Shown here: positions 47,063 through 55,239 of the stretch, one piece after another | Numbering within the stretch: position 1 is the stretch's first letter | Layout of the letters: each line of letters starts with the position of its first letter | Assembly: GCA_043740085.1 (NCBI GenBank) | Contig: JAYUCY010000133.1 | Location: 1 to 64,000, forward strand | Direction of reading: 5' to 3' | DNA from: UBA668 sp043740085 | GTDB taxonomy: Bacteria > Actinomycetota > Acidimicrobiia > Acidimicrobiales > Ilumatobacteraceae | Length of the DNA: 64,000 nucleotides | Program-made: the position numbers and the translations under genes | Notes under the pieces: generated by a model | Databases searched by the model: none | The model's input: the letters and a program-made list of their open reading frames with translations, nothing else | What the model was told of the DNA's origin: nothing

Positions 47063-47094
47063 GGAATTCCTGAGACGACCGTACAAGGAATTCC
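47063..47094 (+). promoter_or_regulatory. Repeated GGAATTCC elements upstream of the first mttB gene
   Basis: The palindrome GGAATTCC occurs at 47063-47070 and 47087-47094, 24 bp apart, just ahead of the methyltransferase start. The second is within GTACAAGGAATTCCTCTGAG. The 12-mer GTACAAGGAATT recurs upstream of the transporter operon at 51358-51369, so a shared regulator site is possible. Confidence 0.45.
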
Positions 47095-47106
47095 TCTGAG
47101 CGTGTA

Positions 47107-48711
47107 GTGTCGAAATCCGTGACCGACATGCAGCAAGAGCCCGCCGACCAGGCCGCGACCCGTTCGGCCAAAACTCAATCAGAGGGCCGCCGCGGTGGAC
47201 GTGCACGATCCGAGCGCGGGCCGCGGCTCCCGTATCAAGCGCCGTTCCGGCAGCCCAGCATGCGGCTCAACCACACCGAAGTTCTGTCGGCCGACGAAGT
47301 GGAAGCAATCCACGAGGCAAGCCTCACCATTCTCGAACGAATCGGTATGAAGTTCATCGACGCCGAGTCGCGCAGCATCATGCGCGAGGCCGGGGCTGCG
47401 GTCGACGAGTCGACTCATCGTGTTCGCTTCTCACGTGAACTGGTCGAGACCTCGGTGGCGAAGGCGCCCAGCGAGTTCACGTTGCACAGCTGGAACCCTG
47501 CGCACAACATGCGCATCGGTGGCCGCTGGATGACGTTTGGCACCGTCGGCAGCGCCCCCCACTACATCGACCGCAACGGCGTCCGCCGCACCGGCGACCG
47601 TGCCGGCTTTCAGGACCTGTTGAAGCTGGCACAGATGCTCAACATCGTGCACTACGTCGGCGGCTACCCGGTCGAGCCCGTCGATCTGCACCACAGCATC
47701 CGTCACTTGGAAGCCAGCTACGACATCCTCACGCTGACTGACAAGGGCCTGCACTGCTACAGCCTCGGCCGCCAGCGCAACCGCGACGCGCTGGAAATGG
47801 TACGCATCGCCCGCGGCATCGACATGGCAACGCTCCATCGCGAGCCCTCGGTGATCACGGTCGTCAACACCAACTCCCCCCTCACCCTGGACACACCAAT
47901 GGCGCAGGGGATGATGGAATTCGCTGCACACAATCAGCCCATCGTGGTCACGCCCTTCACGCTGGCCGGCGCGATGGCACCCATCACGCTTGCCGGTGCC
48001 GTCGCACAGCAGAACGCGGAGGCGCTCGGCGGCATCACGTTCGTGCAGACCATCAACCCGGGCGCACCAGTGATGTACGGCGGCTTCACCTCCAACGTCG
48101 ACATGCAATCGGGTGCCCCTGCGTTCGGAACCCCCGAGTACGTGCGCACCGCAATGATCGGCGGCCAGATGGCCCGCCGCTACGGGTTTCCCTATCGCAG
48201 CAGCAATGTTTGTGCCGCAAACGCGCTCGACATGCAGGCGGCCTACGAAAGCGTCTTTTCGCTGTGGGGCGCAATCATGGGCGGCGTCAACTTCCTGATG
48301 CACGGCGCAGGCTGGATGGAAGGCGGGCTGCATGCCAGCCTCGGCAAAATGGTGCTCGATGCCGACCTGCTGGCGATGGTGGCCGCAATACTCGAGCCGG
48401 TACCGGTCAACGCTGAAACGCTGGCGATCGACACGATCGAAGAGGTCGGCCCGGGTGGCCATTTCTTTGGCACGCAACACACTCAGGACCGGTTCCGGCA
48501 CGCGTTCTACAAGCCATTGGTCTCGGACTGGCGCAACTATGAGTCGTGGCAGGAGGCGGGCAGTCCGACGGCCGACCAAAAGGTCGAGCAGCTGGTCACC
48601 CAATACTTGGATGCCTACGAGCCGCCTGCAATGGACCCCACCATCAAGTCCGAACTGCGAGCCTTCGTCGACCGTCGCGTCGCCGAAGGCGGCGTCGCCA
48701 CCGATTTCTAG
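47107..48711 (+). CDS. Trimethylamine methyltransferase (MttB) superfamily protein, non-pyrrolysine
   Basis: The 534-residue product is an MttB-family TIM barrel; non-pyrrolysine members such as MtgB demethylate glycine betaine and pass the methyl to a corrinoid protein. It shows RRGGRARSER near the start, SLTILERIGMKFIDAESRSI, ANTNSPLTLDTPMAQGM-like VNTNSPLTLDTPMAQGMM, PFTLAGAMAPITLAGAVAQQ and GPGGHFFGTQHTQDRFRHAF. No in-frame TAG interrupts it, so no pyrrolysine is used. The start is uncertain (GTG used; GTG four codons or ATG seven codons later). The next gene encodes a dimethylglycine-dehydrogenase-like enzyme. Confidence 0.88.
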   Translation: MSKSVTDMQQEPADQAATRSAKTQSEGRRGGRARSERGPRLPYQAPFRQPSMRLNHTEVLSADEVEAIHEASLTILERIGMKFIDAESRSIMREAGAAVDESTHRVRFSRELVETSVAKAPSEFTLHSWNPAHNMRIGGRWMTFGTVGSAPHYIDRNGVRRTGDRAGFQDLLKLAQMLNIVHYVGGYPVEPVDLHHSIRHLEASYDILTLTDKGLHCYSLGRQRNRDALEMVRIARGIDMATLHREPSVITVVNTNSPLTLDTPMAQGMMEFAAHNQPIVVTPFTLAGAMAPITLAGAVAQQNAEALGGITFVQTINPGAPVMYGGFTSNVDMQSGAPAFGTPEYVRTAMIGGQMARRYGFPYRSSNVCAANALDMQAAYESVFSLWGAIMGGVNFLMHGAGWMEGGLHASLGKMVLDADLLAMVAAILEPVPVNAETLAIDTIEEVGPGGHFFGTQHTQDRFRHAFYKPLVSDWRNYESWQEAGSPTADQKVEQLVTQYLDAYEPPAMDPTIKSELRAFVDRRVAEGGVATDF

Positions 48712-48744
48712 ATACGTCAACGACATGTCAACAAGGGGAATGCA

Positions 48745-51186
48745 ATGAAGTCATCCGCACAGGTGGTCGTCGTTGGCGGAGGTGTGGTCGGTGCCAGCGT
48801 GCTCTACCACCTCACCAAGGCTGGCTGGACCGATGTCGTGCTGCTGGAGCGCAAGCAGCTCACTGCTGGCAGCACCTGGCATGCCGCCGGCGGCATGCAC
48901 ACACTCAACGGCGACCCCAACGTGGCCCGCTTGCAGCAGTACACGGTCAACCTCTACAAGGAGATCGAGGCCGAGTCCGGCCAGAACTGCGGCATCCACA
49001 TGCCTGGCGGCATTCAGTTGGCCGACACACCCGAACGTCTGGACTGGCTGCGCATGGCGCAGGCTCGCGGCCGCTACCTGGGCATGCACATGGAGATCAT
49101 CTCCATGAAGGAAGCCAAAGAACTGAACCCGCTGCTAGAGGAGAGGTTCTTCGTCGGCGCGTTGTACGACGAGGACGAAGGCAGCGTCGACCCGTACGGC
49201 GTCACGCACGCCTACGCAATCTGCGCGAAGAACCGTGGCGCCGAGGTCTACACCGACACCTGGGTCACCGACCTGCAGCAGCGCCAGGACGGCACATGGA
49301 ATGTGATCACCGATCGCGACCACATCATCCACGCCGAGCACGTCGTCAACGCTGGCGGCCTGTGGGCTCGCGAAGTCGGTCGCATGGCTGGCCTCGAGCT
49401 TCCCGTGCTCGCAATGGAGCACCATTACCTGATGACCGAGCCGATGCCGGAAGTCATCGAGTACAACGCAACGCATGGTCGCGAGCTGCCGCACATGATC
49501 GACTTTGCCGGCGAAATCTACGCCCGCCAGGAAGGCCAGAGCATCCTGCTGGGCACCTACGAGCAGGACAACCGCCCGTGGGCACCGAAGGAGACGCCGT
49601 GGGACTTCGTGTTCCAGCTGCTCCCCCACGACCTCGACCGCATCGCACCCGAGTTGGAAAGGGCGTTCGAGCACTTCCCGCTCGTCGGCAAGGCGGGGAT
49701 CAAGAAGTTCGTCAACGGACCGTTCACGTTCAGCCCCGACGGCAACCCGCTGATCGGCCCGATCAAGGGTATGCGCGGCATGTGGATGGCCAACGCAGTC
49801 ATGGCCGGCCTCTCGCAGGGCGGAGGCGTGGGGCTCTCACTGGCCAACTGGATGGTGCATGGCGACCCTGGCGCCGACATCTGGGGAATGGACGTGGCCC
49901 GTTACGGCGATTACGCCACGCTGGCATACACCAACGCGAAGGTGCGCGAGAACTACTCCCGCCGCTTCCGCATCACGTTCCCCAACGAAGAGCTCACCGC
50001 TGCCCGCCCGCTGCACACAACACCCATCTACGACCGCCTCATCGACCACAACGCGGTGTGGGGTGCAGGCTTCGGCCTTGAGCACCCGTTGTGGTTTCAG
50101 AAGCCTGGCGAGGAGCCGAAGGAAGACGTCACGTTCTACCGCTCGAACGCGTTCGAGGTCGTGGCTGAAGAGTCACGGGCCGTGCGCGAACGGGTCGGTC
50201 TCAGCGAAGCGTCCAACTTCGCCAAGTACAAGGTCAGCGGCCCCGGTTCTGCAGAATGGCTACAGGGACTGTTCACCAACTCGCTGCCCAAGATCGGCCG
50301 CACCAATCTGACCGCCATGCTGAACCCGCAGGGACGTATCGAGGGCGAGTTCTCGGTCTCGCGGATCGGCGATGACGAGTTCTTCCTCTTCGGCTCGCAG
50401 GCTGCCGAAGTGCACCACCCGCGGTGGTTCCTCGCTCACCTGCCGGACAACACACAGATCCGCTTCGAAGTGCTCGCACTGTCGATGGTCGGCCTCACCG
50501 TGGCCGGCCCGCGGTCGCGCGACGTGCTGCAGAAGCTGACCGACACCTCGCTGGCGTCGAAAGACTTCCCGTTCATGGCCTTCCGTAAGGTCGACATCGG
50601 CATGGCGCCGGTGTGGCTGTCACGGATGACGTACTCGGGCGATCTCGGTTACGAGATTTGGGTGCAGCCGGAATACCAGCGTTACCTGTTCGACCTCATC
50701 TGGGAGGCCGGCCAAGAGTTCGACATGCGGCTGTTCGGCTTCCGCTCGCTGATCACGATGCGGCTGGAGAAGAACTTCGGCACCTGGTACCGCGAGTACC
50801 GACCGATCTATACACCGCTCGAAGCAGGAATGGATCGCGTGCTGAAGTTCGATCACGACTTCATCGGTCGCGAGGCCGTCGAGGCCGAACTCGCCTCCGG
50901 AGGCCCGAAGCGAAAGCTGGTGATGTTCAAGGTCGAAGTCGACCCCGATGCCCCAGCCGACGTCATTGGCGACGAGCCTGTGTGGCACGGCGACGGCGTC
51001 GTTGGCTGGGTCACCAGCGGCGGCTACGCCCACTACAGCGGTGTCTCGCTCGCCCTCGGCTACATCCCGGCCGAACTGGCCACCGACGGCACCGGCTTCG
51101 AAATCGAGATCATCGGCCGCCGTCGCCCTGCAAGCTTGCAACACGAACCGGTACTGGACCCGCAGGGCCTCCGCATGCGCGCGTAG
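48745..51186 (+). CDS. FAD-dependent dimethylglycine/sarcosine dehydrogenase-like protein with GcvT domains
   Basis: The 813-residue product has an N-terminal DAO-type FAD domain (VVVVGGGVVGASVLYHL; His46 in STWHAAGG aligns with the histidine that binds FAD covalently in dimethylglycine dehydrogenase) and a C-terminal aminomethyltransferase (GcvT-like) half from about residue 440 (FAKYKVSGPGSAEWLQGLFT, MTYSGDLGYEIWVQPEYQRY, WVTSGGYAHYSGVSLALGYI). Such enzymes oxidise an N-methyl group and transfer the carbon to tetrahydrofolate. AAGGGGAA precedes the ATG. Placement after mttB suggests it acts on the dimethylated product. Confidence 0.9.
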   Translation: MKSSAQVVVVGGGVVGASVLYHLTKAGWTDVVLLERKQLTAGSTWHAAGGMHTLNGDPNVARLQQYTVNLYKEIEAESGQNCGIHMPGGIQLADTPERLDWLRMAQARGRYLGMHMEIISMKEAKELNPLLEERFFVGALYDEDEGSVDPYGVTHAYAICAKNRGAEVYTDTWVTDLQQRQDGTWNVITDRDHIIHAEHVVNAGGLWAREVGRMAGLELPVLAMEHHYLMTEPMPEVIEYNATHGRELPHMIDFAGEIYARQEGQSILLGTYEQDNRPWAPKETPWDFVFQLLPHDLDRIAPELERAFEHFPLVGKAGIKKFVNGPFTFSPDGNPLIGPIKGMRGMWMANAVMAGLSQGGGVGLSLANWMVHGDPGADIWGMDVARYGDYATLAYTNAKVRENYSRRFRITFPNEELTAARPLHTTPIYDRLIDHNAVWGAGFGLEHPLWFQKPGEEPKEDVTFYRSNAFEVVAEESRAVRERVGLSEASNFAKYKVSGPGSAEWLQGLFTNSLPKIGRTNLTAMLNPQGRIEGEFSVSRIGDDEFFLFGSQAAEVHHPRWFLAHLPDNTQIRFEVLALSMVGLTVAGPRSRDVLQKLTDTSLASKDFPFMAFRKVDIGMAPVWLSRMTYSGDLGYEIWVQPEYQRYLFDLIWEAGQEFDMRLFGFRSLITMRLEKNFGTWYREYRPIYTPLEAGMDRVLKFDHDFIGREAVEAELASGGPKRKLVMFKVEVDPDAPADVIGDEPVWHGDGVVGWVTSGGYAHYSGVSLALGYIPAELATDGTGFEIEIIGRRRPASLQHEPVLDPQGLRMRA

Positions 51187-51197
51187 TCGCATCATGA

Positions 51198-51385
51198 TGC
51201 GGTGACGCGGTCAGCAGCGATGAGATCCGCGACCTTCTGGACGATGAGTGACCTACCTTCTCGATGCCAACGTATTGATCGCGCTGCTCGACCCCGATCA
51301 TGTCCACCACGAGGCGGCCGCGAACCGAGTTGGCGGTACAGAATTCACGGTGCACTTGTACAAGGAATTAGGCGTGAGTTGTTGA
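51198..51385 (+). pseudogene. VapBC-type toxin-antitoxin remnant
   Basis: A frame ending SSDEIRDLLDDE-stop looks like an antitoxin C-terminus. Overlapping its stop, a GTG begins TYLLDANVLIALLDPDHVHH, the first strand and helix of a PIN-domain (VapC) toxin with the first catalytic Asp. After about 28 residues the similarity stops, and the frame ends at 45 codons. A PIN toxin needs about 130 residues, so both halves are broken. The relic sits between the dehydrogenase gene and the transporter operon. Confidence 0.6.
51358..51369 (+). promoter_or_regulatory. GTACAAGGAATT element upstream of the transporter operon
   Basis: This 12-mer is identical to the sequence just ahead of the first mttB gene (47081-47092) on the same strand. 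Here it lies about 90 bp before the binding-protein start, at the end of the toxin relic. Confidence 0.4.
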
Positions 51386-51458
51386 CCTGCTAGCCGCGCC
51401 GCACTATGTTTCCGCAGCACGGCCGATCAGGGTCGCTTTTTCAAGGGGGAATGCATCC

Positions 51459-53192
51459 ATGGACCACATGGACAACGAAGCCACTCAGGGTCTCCAGTTG
51501 CGAGGCCAGTTCACGCGTCGCCAGCTCGTCGGTGCCGGTCTCGCCATTCCCGCCATTGGCGTGGTCATGGCCGCATGCAGCGACGACAAGGCCGACACCA
51601 AGACCACCGAAGCCGCTGTTGGCGGCGAGACGACGGTTGCTGCCGACACGACCGTTGCTACCGAGTCGACCGTCGGCGAGACACCCGCTGGTGGCACCAT
51701 CCGCGTCGCCACCACCAAGCCGGCCAGCCCGCTCGACCCGATCGCCATGGTCGACCTCGGCACCTACAACGTGATCTCACAGACCTTGGAGTACCTCACC
51801 GGCCCCGAAGGCGCTGGCATTGGCGCCATGCTGGCCACCGAGTGGACGGCCAACGCCGACTCCACCGAGTGGACCTTCAAGCTCCGCGAAGGCGTCAAGT
51901 GGCACGACGGCAGCGACTTCACGTCGGCCGACGTGGTCGCCACCATGGGTCGCATCGCATCAGCGGGCGACGCACTGGGCGGCTCGCTGCCCACCGAGGA
52001 CGACCCCGACGCTCCGGCCCCCGAAGGCGATGCCGGCCCCACTCAGCGGCTCGTCGACGGCGCGGTCACCGCGCCCGACGCCCTCACAGTCGTCTTCACG
52101 CTCGACGCGCCCAACGCCAGCCTCCCGTACCTGGTGTCAATCTTCAACCCGCAGGGCGCCATCACTCCGGCGAGCTTTGTGTCTGGCTCCACGCTCGACG
52201 CAACACCCGTGGGAACCGGGCCGTGGATCCTGGACACCTACGACCCCAACACCGGCATCAAGTGGAAGCGCAACGATGCATGGTGGGGCGGCGCCATCCC
52301 GCTCGCGTCGGTTGACATGCAGTTCTTCTCCGACCTGGCCGCGCAGGTCACGGCAATGTCTGGTGGTTCAGTCGACGCCATTCAGCAGTTCTCAGTGGTC
52401 GGAGGCGACGCCCTGCTCAGCGACGACTCGTTCAACGTTGTCGAAGTCGAAGCAGCAACTCATCGCGAGATCTGGTTCGGCTGCGATGAAGGTCAGTTCA
52501 TCGACAAGCGCGTCCGCCAGGCGTTTGCCCTCGGCATCGACCGCGAAGAACTGATCAACACACTGTTCGACGGGAAGGCCAGCGTTGCGAACGACCACGT
52601 CATCTTCGACCTGTACACCTTCTTCAATCCCGACGCAGTCGACCAGCGCGTTCGCGACACCGCTGCTGCCAAGGCGCTGCTTGCAGACGCGGGCTTCCCT
52701 GATGGCATCAAGGCCACCCTCAACGCCGTGGACCTGCAGGAGATCCCGCAGCTTGCAGAGCTGCTGCAGTTGCAGCTCGCCGACGCCGGCTTCGACCTGA
52801 CTCTCAATGTTGAGTCGGACTCCACGTTCTACGGCACGCAGTGGTGCGTGACGTACCCGTGCGCAGGTTCCGCCGAACTGGGCATCGTCGACTACGGACA
52901 CCGCCCCACTCCGGACATTTACCTGTTGAAGGCGTTCCGCAGCGGTGGCGACTGGAACAGCTCGCAGTACGCCAGCGACGTCCTCGACGCAGCGATTCTG
53001 GAGTACCAGTCCAGCGGCGAGAACGACGCTCGCATGACTGCGTGCGGCAAAATCCAGTCCACCATGTGGGAAGACGTGCCGGCAGCAATTGCCTATCGGT
53101 ACAACGGCCTGGCCGGCTTCTCCAAGACGTTCACTGGCGTCGAGTTCACGGCCCTTGGCCACATGTTGCTCCAGAAGGCCGCACAGGTCTGA
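51459..53192 (+). CDS. ABC transporter substrate-binding lipoprotein, family 5 (dipeptide type)
   Basis: The 577-residue product has a twin-arginine-like lipoprotein signal: TRRQLVGAGLAIPAIGVVMA followed by Cys40, then a Thr/Glu/Ala/Val-rich linker and the SBP_bac_5 domain (VISQTLEYLTGPEGAGIGAM, WTFKLREGVKWHDGSDFTSA, VRQAFALGIDREELINTLFD). Family 5 proteins bind di- and oligopeptides, nickel or other solutes. AAGGGGG precedes the ATG. In this cluster it probably binds the methylated amine or a derivative; this is inference. Confidence 0.92.
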   Translation: MDHMDNEATQGLQLRGQFTRRQLVGAGLAIPAIGVVMAACSDDKADTKTTEAAVGGETTVAADTTVATESTVGETPAGGTIRVATTKPASPLDPIAMVDLGTYNVISQTLEYLTGPEGAGIGAMLATEWTANADSTEWTFKLREGVKWHDGSDFTSADVVATMGRIASAGDALGGSLPTEDDPDAPAPEGDAGPTQRLVDGAVTAPDALTVVFTLDAPNASLPYLVSIFNPQGAITPASFVSGSTLDATPVGTGPWILDTYDPNTGIKWKRNDAWWGGAIPLASVDMQFFSDLAAQVTAMSGGSVDAIQQFSVVGGDALLSDDSFNVVEVEAATHREIWFGCDEGQFIDKRVRQAFALGIDREELINTLFDGKASVANDHVIFDLYTFFNPDAVDQRVRDTAAAKALLADAGFPDGIKATLNAVDLQEIPQLAELLQLQLADAGFDLTLNVESDSTFYGTQWCVTYPCAGSAELGIVDYGHRPTPDIYLLKAFRSGGDWNSSQYASDVLDAAILEYQSSGENDARMTACGKIQSTMWEDVPAAIAYRYNGLAGFSKTFTGVEFTALGHMLLQKAAQV

Positions 53193-53203
53193 TCTGACCG
53201 TTC

Positions 53204-53239
53204 AAAGGGGGCTGGCTGCACCTGCGGCCAGCCCCCTTT
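53204..53239 (+). terminator. Intra-operon hairpin after the binding-protein gene
   Basis: A 13-bp stem (AAAGGGGGCTGGC with GCCAGCCCCCTTT) and 10-nt loop lie 12 nt after the stop. Between a binding-protein gene and its permeases such a structure usually acts as a partial terminator or mRNA 3' stabiliser, raising binding-protein output. Confidence 0.75.
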
Positions 53240-53317
53240 CGACTATCTGTGGTTGACCCACCACAGATCCCAGCCACAGTTCCCATCCACGACGCCAGGT
53301 ACGGCGAAGGACGGCCA

Positions 53318-54280
53318 ATGTTTCGATACATCGTCAAACGTGTGTTGCTCTCACTCGTCACACTCTGGCTTTTGGCCACCATCGTCTTTTTGATGACCTG
53401 GTTCCTGCCGAGTGACTCGGCCCGCCTGATTCTTGGGGCACAGGCACCCGAGGCGTCGGTGCAGCAATTCCGTGCGGCCAACGGTCTCAACGATCCATTT
53501 CTCACGCAGTACTTCCGATTGATCAAGGGCCTGTTCACCTTCGACTTCGGGCACTCGTGGAAGTACCCGCAGTACGAGGTGTGGCAGTACCTCCGTACGC
53601 CGCTGGCGAAGACGGCGAAGATCGCGGTTCTTGCATTGCTCATCACAACACCGATCTCCATCGGCGGCGGTTTGATCGCGGCCAAGTTCCGCGATCGCAA
53701 GACCGACCGCACCATCGTGCTTTTTGGTCTTGCCGCCTCCTCCATTCCCGAGTTTGTCACCTGTGCCCTGCTGATGGTCGGCGTCGGCCTCAAGCTGGGC
53801 TGGCTCGAGCCGGTGTACAGCACCGAGGCGGAGAAACTGTCACTCTTCGGTCAACTTCGGTTTCTACTGATTCCGGCGATGGCGTTGGCGCTGGCATATT
53901 TCGGCTACATCGCTCGCATGATGCGTGCCGGCACCATCCAGGCACTCGACTCGGACTACGTCCGGACCGCTTCGATGAAGGGCCTCTCAGGCTTGCAGGT
54001 GATGCGCACTCACGTACTGCGCAACGCCATCGCCCCCACCATCACCGTCATGTCGGTGCAGGTTGGCTATCTCATCAGCGGCATTCTGGGCGTTGAGTTC
54101 ATCTACAACTACCCGGGCTTCTCACGAGTGCTGCTGGACGCCGCAACCGATGGCGATCTACCGGTACTGCAGGTCGCGGTCATCATCTCCGCGTTGATTT
54201 ACATGGTCGCCACACTGTTTGCCGACCTCTTCATTGCGTGGCTCAACCCCCGCGCTCGTCTTGAATTGGGGTCGTCATGA
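53318..54280 (+). CDS. ABC transporter permease (DppB type)
   Basis: The 320-residue inner-membrane permease starts MFRYIVKRVLLSLVTLWLLA and has the BPD_transp_1 fold with the EAA-like loop DYVRTASMKGLSGLQVMRTH VL region and GVEFIYNYPGFSRVLLDA. The frame is open 23 codons upstream to a GTG, but the ATG gives the standard DppB N-terminus. It overlaps the second permease gene by 4 bp. Confidence 0.93.
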   Translation: MFRYIVKRVLLSLVTLWLLATIVFLMTWFLPSDSARLILGAQAPEASVQQFRAANGLNDPFLTQYFRLIKGLFTFDFGHSWKYPQYEVWQYLRTPLAKTAKIAVLALLITTPISIGGGLIAAKFRDRKTDRTIVLFGLAASSIPEFVTCALLMVGVGLKLGWLEPVYSTEAEKLSLFGQLRFLLIPAMALALAYFGYIARMMRAGTIQALDSDYVRTASMKGLSGLQVMRTHVLRNAIAPTITVMSVQVGYLISGILGVEFIYNYPGFSRVLLDAATDGDLPVLQVAVIISALIYMVATLFADLFIAWLNPRARLELGSS

Positions 54281-55239
54281 CCGACACGGTGACCCCCGCG
54301 ACTCAGCCGACGCCTGACCGACCAGCGACCTCAAACGTGCTGGAGGCCTCGATGGCCGAACGCAAGACAGCGCGCCGCGAACGCTGGCGTTTGCTGCGCC
54401 GCCGACCCGGCTTCATCATTGGCGTGTTCATTGCCGGCTTCTGGACAACCTGCGCAATCCTTGGCGACCGAATCACCCCGTACGACCCGTTCAAGGATCG
54501 CGATGGTCTCAGCTGTGGGCGGGCACCATGCCCACCGAGCAACGCTCACTGGTTCGGCACCGACAAGATCGGCCGCGACATCCTTTCGCGGGTGATGATG
54601 GGCGCCCGCGACCTGCTGATGGTGGCACCGGTCGCCGCCGTCTTGTCGATCATCTTCGGCACGATCCTTGGGATGCTGATGGGCTACTACCGCGGCGTTG
54701 TCGACAATGTGTTGAGCCGCATTGTGGAGGCATTTCTGGCGCTGCCGGTGGTGATGGTCGGTCTCTTCATCCTCACGCTCAGCAAGGACAGCGCCATACT
54801 GGACGCCATCAGCTTTGGGTCGCGCAACGTGATCATCATCTACGTGGTCGCGCTGCTGTTCACGCCAATCGTTGCTCGCACCGTTCGCTCCACGGTGATG
54901 GGCGAGCGAGATCTTGACTACGTGGTGTCAGCGAAACTCCGTGGCGAGTCCAGCGCGTTCATCATGACCCGTGAGATTCTGCCCAACATCACGGCTCCGA
55001 TCATCGTCGAACTCACTGTTCGCATCGGCTATTCCATCTTCACGGTCGCCACACTCAGCCTGCTCGGAGTCGGCCTGCAACGCCCGTCCCCGGACTGGGG
55101 CCTCGCCATCGCCGAGGGCCGCGACCTCTTGCCGGCGGACCAGTGGTGGCCGGTTACGTTCCCCGCACTCGCTATTGCCACGCTGGTCGTGGCCGTGAAC
55201 CTCATAGCCGACTCGATCCAGGCGGTGTACGAACGATGA
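54277..55239 (+). CDS. ABC transporter permease (DppC type)
   Basis: The 320-residue permease has the DppC layout: a cytoplasmic N-terminal segment, a first helix (PGFIIGVFIAGFWTTCAILG), the periplasmic HWFGTDKIGRDILSRVMMGA motif and the EAA loop LDYVVSAKLRGESSAFIMTR, then IAEGRDLLPADQWWPVTFPA. Both ends are coupled (ATGA) to DppB-type and ATPase genes. Confidence 0.93.
   Translation: MTDTVTPATQPTPDRPATSNVLEASMAERKTARRERWRLLRRRPGFIIGVFIAGFWTTCAILGDRITPYDPFKDRDGLSCGRAPCPPSNAHWFGTDKIGRDILSRVMMGARDLLMVAPVAAVLSIIFGTILGMLMGYYRGVVDNVLSRIVEAFLALPVVMVGLFILTLSKDSAILDAISFGSRNVIIIYVVALLFTPIVARTVRSTVMGERDLDYVVSAKLRGESSAFIMTREILPNITAPIIVELTVRIGYSIFTVATLSLLGVGLQRPSPDWGLAIAEGRDLLPADQWWPVTFPALAIATLVVAVNLIADSIQAVYER

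Noticed and set aside
47431..48726. Minus-strand 431-codon frame opposite the first mttB gene
   Set aside because: It is antisense to mttB with no recognisable domain.
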